Made by a program: the position numbers and the translations under genes. Below are positions 61,137-64,000 of a stretch of DNA of 64,000 nucleotides, in pieces. The notes below the pieces were generated by a model that saw only the letters and a program-made list of their open reading frames with translations, was not told the origin of the DNA and did no database searches. The stretch lies in the NCBI GenBank assembly GCA_963824905.1, contig CAWGRH010000023.1, positions 62,001-126,000 on the forward strand, read 5' to 3'. Numbering within the stretch: the first letter of the stretch is position 1; the number at the start of each line of letters is the position of its first letter. The stretch comes from JAJPKK01 sp963824905. GTDB lineage: Bacteria; Pseudomonadota; Alphaproteobacteria; Rhizobiales; Xanthobacteraceae.

Positions 61137-61322
61137 ATGGAGCCCGTTACCTTGGATCAAGCGAAATTCGACGACGGCTACATCGCGGGATGGCAACTGG
61201 TCGAAGGGCCTCACTCCCGCCCTGTGATGATCCCGCCGTGCCCGGCACCCATCGAATCGGCCATGTACATGATCGGATTTGCTCGCGGCGTACGCGACGC
61301 GCGGGAGGGAAGAGCGAAGTAA
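61137..61322 (+). CDS. Small protein with GxxAGW / YMxGFARGxRDA motif (copy 2)
   Basis: 61 residues from the ATG at 61137. LDQAKFDDGYIAGWQLVEG, then RPVMIPPCPAPIESAMYMIGFARGVRDARE. Paralog of 35208-35405, from which the family can be defined. Convergent with the small gene that follows. Function unknown. Confidence 0.6.
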   Translation: MEPVTLDQAKFDDGYIAGWQLVEGPHSRPVMIPPCPAPIESAMYMIGFARGVRDAREGRAK

Positions 61323-61330
61323 ACCGACGC

Positions 61331-61567
61331 CTAGTCGATCGCCTTCCGACCTTCCTCGGTGATCTTCATCCAGATGACTGGCTTCTCCCGACCATCGCGA
61401 GGAACATGCGTCGCCTGCATTGTGGCAAGCCCGTCGATTACCAACCCGGCCAGCTGACCGACCGTGAAGCCGGCAGCCAGCAGCACCGCTTCATCGCACC
61501 CGTCGGGATGGCGCACGAGCACAGTCAGTGCGCCCCGTTCCTCATCGTTCAGTTCTTCGACTGGCAT
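61331..61567 (-). CDS. Small winged-helix-like protein, hypothetical
   Basis: 78 residues from the ATG at 61567. LNDEERGALTVLVRHPDGCDEAVLLAAGFTVGQLAGLVIDGLATMQ and VIWMKITEEGRKAID: a helix-helix-wing pattern like MarR-type domains without their full length. It shares its plan with 62871-63215 (ALELLAS...GCTAEELHRLVRGGF...LRISDTGRKAL), and a remnant lies at 28.4 kb. Overlaps the upstream 54-residue gene; probably an operon. Confidence 0.6.
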   Translation of the reverse strand: MPVEELNDEERGALTVLVRHPDGCDEAVLLAAGFTVGQLAGLVIDGLATMQATHVPRDGREKPVIWMKITEEGRKAID

Positions 61568-61713
61568 GAGGCCTGACGCTCGGACATTCGGCGGAATCGA
61601 TTCGCCAGGATGCGCAATGACTGCTCCACCTCGCGATCGAGCGTTCGGTCGGCCTCCCAGAGGCAAACCTCGGCAAGCTCTGTGTAGCTTTCCAATTCCA
61701 TCGGCCGTGCCAT
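61549..61713 (-). CDS. Small helical protein, hypothetical
   Basis: 54 residues from the ATG at 61713 (GGAG 6 bases upstream; starts at 61725-61731 are also in frame). ESYTELAEVCLWEADRTLDREVEQSLRILANRFRRM is a single amphipathic helix pair resembling short rhizobial proteins of the type ELESYRRLAEVCLKEA. Overlaps the next gene by 19 bp. Function unknown. Confidence 0.5.
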   Translation of the reverse strand: MARPMELESYTELAEVCLWEADRTLDREVEQSLRILANRFRRMSERQASCQSKN

Positions 61714-61833
61714 CGCACGCTCCATCATCACCGCGGAGTTGAGCCCTCCGTCGGCACAAGCCTCTCCGCCACGCTATGTCGCGTAGTAGACGCTAAATGC
61801 GGCTGCTGACGCATTGTTCCCCGACGAGAGCCT

Positions 61834-62069
61834 TCACTCACTCAGGGCTCGCCATTGCGTCCCGGTCAGCATTTCCCGCGGCGGCTCCTTCCGGTTCGGC
61901 CGGGCGGCCTCAGATGGTGCCGCAGCGGGTGCAGACCATGCGGGACCCGAAGGTGGGCACCGGGACGTCATCGGCCAACGATCGGCGTCAGGACCGCCTT
62001 GTGCCAGCAGTTCCAATAAGACACATCGGGCGATCGCACGCCGAACTTGCGCATGTTGCCGCGCATCAT
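61834..62069 (-). pseudogene. Degraded small zinc-finger-like protein gene
   Basis: Pieces in three frames add up to one small protein: MRKFGVRSPDVSYWNCWHKAVL, DADRWP, DDVPVPTFGSRMVCTRCGTI and ARPNRKEPPREMLTGTQWR. The order and the Cys pairs match a short rhizobial family (RxLGVR...C...ADRWPDDVxVP...CxxCG...RPNW). Joining them needs two inserted and one removed base, unlike the other frame problems in the window, so this one looks truly decayed. Confidence 0.5.
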
Positions 62070-62104
62070 GGGTTCGATGAGTGATCGAACCGGCCATCTC
62101 AGCC

Positions 62105-62332
62105 CTATCTCGGCCGACGAACCCTCGACACCACTCCGTGCCCCCCCAATCTCGCGTGGCACTGCGCCCGGAGCGCCGTCAGATTTTTTGCTCTGATGAG
62201 GCTGGTGGTTTGGCAGTTCGCGGCTTTGCACGAGCATTTGCCCATCACATCCGCTCGGCCGGCTGAGGGGATCAACGACACAACGGCGAGCGCCAACACG
62301 TACGCAAAAGCGAAGCCTCGTTTCCGAGTCAT
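62105..62332 (-). CDS. Small exported Cys-containing protein, hypothetical
   Basis: 75 residues from the ATG at 62332. Signal peptide (RKRGFAFAYVLALAVVSLIPSAGRAD), then a short basic mature region with MGKCSCKAANCQTTSL and a further Cys, enough for two disulfides. No family known to me. Confidence 0.5.
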   Translation of the reverse strand: MTRKRGFAFAYVLALAVVSLIPSAGRADVMGKCSCKAANCQTTSLIRAKNLTALRAQCHARLGGHGVVSRVRRPR

Positions 62333-62590
62333 ATGCACCCTCTCGATTTTGGAAGCGGCCAATCTGCGGGGACGATGAGAAGCGCCGGCCTTCTACCAGC
62401 GGCGCCCTGCCCCGGCAAGAACGGACAGGGTCGATCGCTTCGATGCTCATGCGGGAGGGCTCGCGAGACCTTTGCACTGACGACACATAGATCGGCCACG
62501 TCGCCGACGCGAGCATCCCAACTCGTCCCCAATCGAAGGGTTTCCGGGAAGAATTGCTTCGCCTGAGCAGCCCTAAATGTCTGATTTTAC

Positions 62591-62667
62591 TGGCGGTCCC
62601 GGCAAGACTCGAACTTGCGACCTTCGGTTTAGGAAACCGCTGCTCTATCCTGCTGAGCTACGGGACC
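62591..62667 (-). tRNA. tRNA-Arg (anticodon CCT)
   Basis: 77 nt. Acceptor GGTCCCG/CGGGACC, D-arm GCTCAGCAGGATAGAGC, anticodon arm with loop TTCCTAA (anticodon CCT, reads AGG), T-arm GCAAG-TTCGAGT-CTTGC, discriminator G and an encoded CCA. The base pair 27-43 appears to be a G-A mismatch. Such tRNA genes can serve as integration sites. Confidence 0.93.
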
Positions 62668-62870
62668 AATCGTTGAGATTGCTGTGCTTTTGTAGCCTTA
62701 CGCGCGACACCGACGGCCGGTGTCCGAAGCCTCACGGCAGGCGCAGATTCTACGGCCGCCGGCTCGCTTATAGCAGCCCTGAAGGGTGCGTCGAGGCTCA
62801 CCGCTGGAGCCGCCGACGTAGAGAGAAGGCGCGCCTCGCGGTGCGCACGCGATCCCTCAGCTCGCGCTCT

Positions 62871-63215
62871 CTACGCGTGCGGTATCATGAACGCCCCAAC
62901 CGCCATGCCCGCCAGCACTGCGAGCACGAACAGCACGAGCAGCACCAGCTTCATCGAAATCTTGCTATTGCCTGCCCGCTCGTCATGCCGAGCCAGGGCC
63001 TTCCGGCCGGTATCGCTTATGCGGAGATGGAAATCCGCACGCGAAGGCCTCCTGTCCAATGCAGATAGCCGCTCGGCTCTCACAAAACCGCCGCGCACCA
63101 AGCGATGCAGTTCCTCGGCCGTACAGCCCCCACGCACCACGGCCGGCACCGTGGAGCCTTCCCTCGCGCTGGCGAGCAGTTCGAGGGCTTGCCGTTGACT
63201 ACGCGTTAACACCAT
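62871..63215 (-). CDS. Small winged-helix-like protein with C-terminal membrane anchor
   Basis: 114 residues. N-terminal region like the 61331 gene (RSQRQALELLASAREG, GGCTAEELHRLVRGGFV, DFHLRISDTGRKAL) followed by a membrane helix (KLVLLVLFVLAVLAGMAVGAFM). A membrane-tethered small DNA- or protein-binding module is plausible. Function unknown. Confidence 0.6.
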   Translation of the reverse strand: MVLTRSQRQALELLASAREGSTVPAVVRGGCTAEELHRLVRGGFVRAERLSALDRRPSRADFHLRISDTGRKALARHDERAGNSKISMKLVLLVLFVLAVLAGMAVGAFMIPHA

Positions 63216-63384
63216 TGCGGGCGCAGTATATCAAAGCGGGCGCCCGTGACTACATAGCCGTTCCCTCGCGGTCGCCATGTCCTGGACGATCGGCTTCCGC
63301 TCGAAGGGCGCCCTGCACGCCGTCGCTTTCCTTCGCCACCAAGGCACACTAGGCTCCCGTCATTCGAGAACGGGCCGGCATCCC

Positions 63385-64000
63385 ATGAAACGGCGGCACT
63401 TCATCGCGGCGCTTGCCGCATGGTCGGTCACGGCGCGGGCGCAGCCGCGGCGGCGCGTCATCGGCATGCTCGACACCAGCCCGCGGCCGGTCAATCCGAA
63501 TTTCGATGCCTTGATGGAAGGGCTGCGCCGGCACGGCCACGTCGAGGGCGAGAACCTCGCCTTCGCCTATCGCTCCGCCGACGGGCGCAACGACCGCTTT
63601 CCGGCGCTGGCGCGCGAACTCGTCGACCTCGGCGTCGACGTCATCGTGACACGCGGCACGCCCGCAGCACTCGCGGCAAGGGCAGCGACGGCGGCCGTGC
63701 CCATTCCCGTGGTCATGGCGGCCGCGGGCGACCCCGAGACCATCGCCCGCAACCCTTCGAAGCCCGCGCTCAATCTCACGGGGTTCGGCGCCTATGCGCA
63801 CGGGATCGAGGCAAAGCGGGTCGCGTTGCTGCACGACCTCCTTCCCAAGGCCACGCGTGTCGCCGGGCTGATGAACCTGTCGAACCCGTCGCGCCAGGCG
63901 GAATGGCGGGCTGTCGAAGCGGCGCTCACCGCATCCGGCATCGCCGCGCAGGTGCTCGATGCCAGAGAGGCCGCCGACATCGCACCGGCTTTCGATGCGG
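63385..64000 (+). CDS. ABC_sub_bind family substrate-binding protein (3' end outside window)
   Basis: Open from the ATG at 63385 to the window edge (205 codons). Signal RRHFIAALAAWSVTARAQ, then VIGMLDTSPRPVNPNFDALMEGLRRHGHVEGENLAFAYRSADGR, the family pattern (IGxL...F...L...GYVEGxNxxxxYR), FPALARELVDLGVDVIVTRGTPAALAAR, VPIPVVMAAAGDPE, and LTGF followed by KRVALLHDLLPKATRVAGLMN. Third intact member of the family here. Confidence 0.88.
   Translation, partial: MKRRHFIAALAAWSVTARAQPRRRVIGMLDTSPRPVNPNFDALMEGLRRHGHVEGENLAFAYRSADGRNDRFPALARELVDLGVDVIVTRGTPAALAARAATAAVPIPVVMAAAGDPETIARNPSKPALNLTGFGAYAHGIEAKRVALLHDLLPKATRVAGLMNLSNPSRQAEWRAVEAALTASGIAAQVLDAREAADIAPAFDA

Noticed and set aside
62577..63068. 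Plus-strand 163-codon frame over the tRNA
   Set aside because: It reads through a tRNA-Arg gene on the opposite strand; not coding.
1..64000. CRISPR array, complete IS element or prophage
   Set aside because: No regularly spaced repeats of CRISPR size, no intact transposase or integrase, and the holin-family gene belongs to a chromosomal stress locus.

Overview
The window is high-GC chromosomal DNA that looks alphaproteobacterial, most likely Hyphomicrobiales close to Bradyrhizobium (Nitrobacteraceae/Xanthobacteraceae). The evidence is expanded families of orphan solute-binding proteins (ABC_sub_bind, Bug/TctC, ModA-like), PQQ dehydrogenases with satellite beta-propellers, a DUF3618/holin/nutrient-deprivation locus, H-NS-family and zinc-ribbon small proteins, and large imperfect palindromes typical of these genomes. 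There is no rRNA, CRISPR array, prophage or complete insertion sequence. One tRNA (Arg-CCT) lies near the right end.

Layout. 0-9.5 kb: the end of an acetamidase, an alpha/beta hydrolase, MsrP, a Uma2 nuclease, a two-gene LVIVD-propeller/SDR operon, a frameshifted ThDP enzyme, a VapBC toxin-antitoxin pair with a visible promoter and operator, and an orphan sugar-type binding protein. 9.5-16.1 kb: DUF1259, the chromate pair chrB-chrA, and a membrane redox cluster (cytochrome b, a MsrP-like molybdoprotein, two DUF6644 proteins). 16.2-24.6 kb: nitronate monooxygenase, four ModA-like binding proteins, an S1C protease, a VOC protein and PQQ dehydrogenase 1. 24.8-32.5 kb: an M28 peptidase, ABC_sub_bind proteins with a deletion pseudogene, an H-NS-family protein, a UGSC-family operon, a Flp pilin and a cold-shock protein. 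32.5-36 kb: a gene-poor stretch with remnants (LigD, LysR) and small zinc-ribbon genes. 36-46.2 kb: exported hypotheticals, a large alpha/beta hydrolase, an envelope-stress gene series, katG with a divergent LysR regulator, and a DUF892 protein. 46.4-49.5 kb: a three-gene signalling operon. 49.7-61 kb: mostly exported proteins (YVTN, PQQ and NHL propellers, a cupin, an isochorismatase-like protein, ABC_sub_bind). 61-64 kb: small hypotheticals, the tRNA and a truncated ABC_sub_bind gene.

How the genes work together. Much of the window is periplasmic: quinoproteins, molybdoenzymes with a cytochrome b partner, propellers and unpaired binding proteins. This suggests oxidation and capture of varied small organics. 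KatG, its LysR regulator, DUF892, MsrP and the holin/DUF3618 locus suggest oxidative and envelope stress defence.

Quality caveat. At least nine conserved genes need a frame correction, and in the ones that can be read confidently the correction is always the removal of one extra base (TPP enzyme, VapC, cytochrome b, an envelope-stress gene several times, DUF3618, nutrient-deprivation protein, KatG twice, LysR, DUF892). A consistent +1 bias, often in short homopolymers, suggests residual sequencing insertions rather than gene decay. Genuine decay also exists: an ABC_sub_bind gene with an internal deletion, and LigD, LysR and small-gene remnants.
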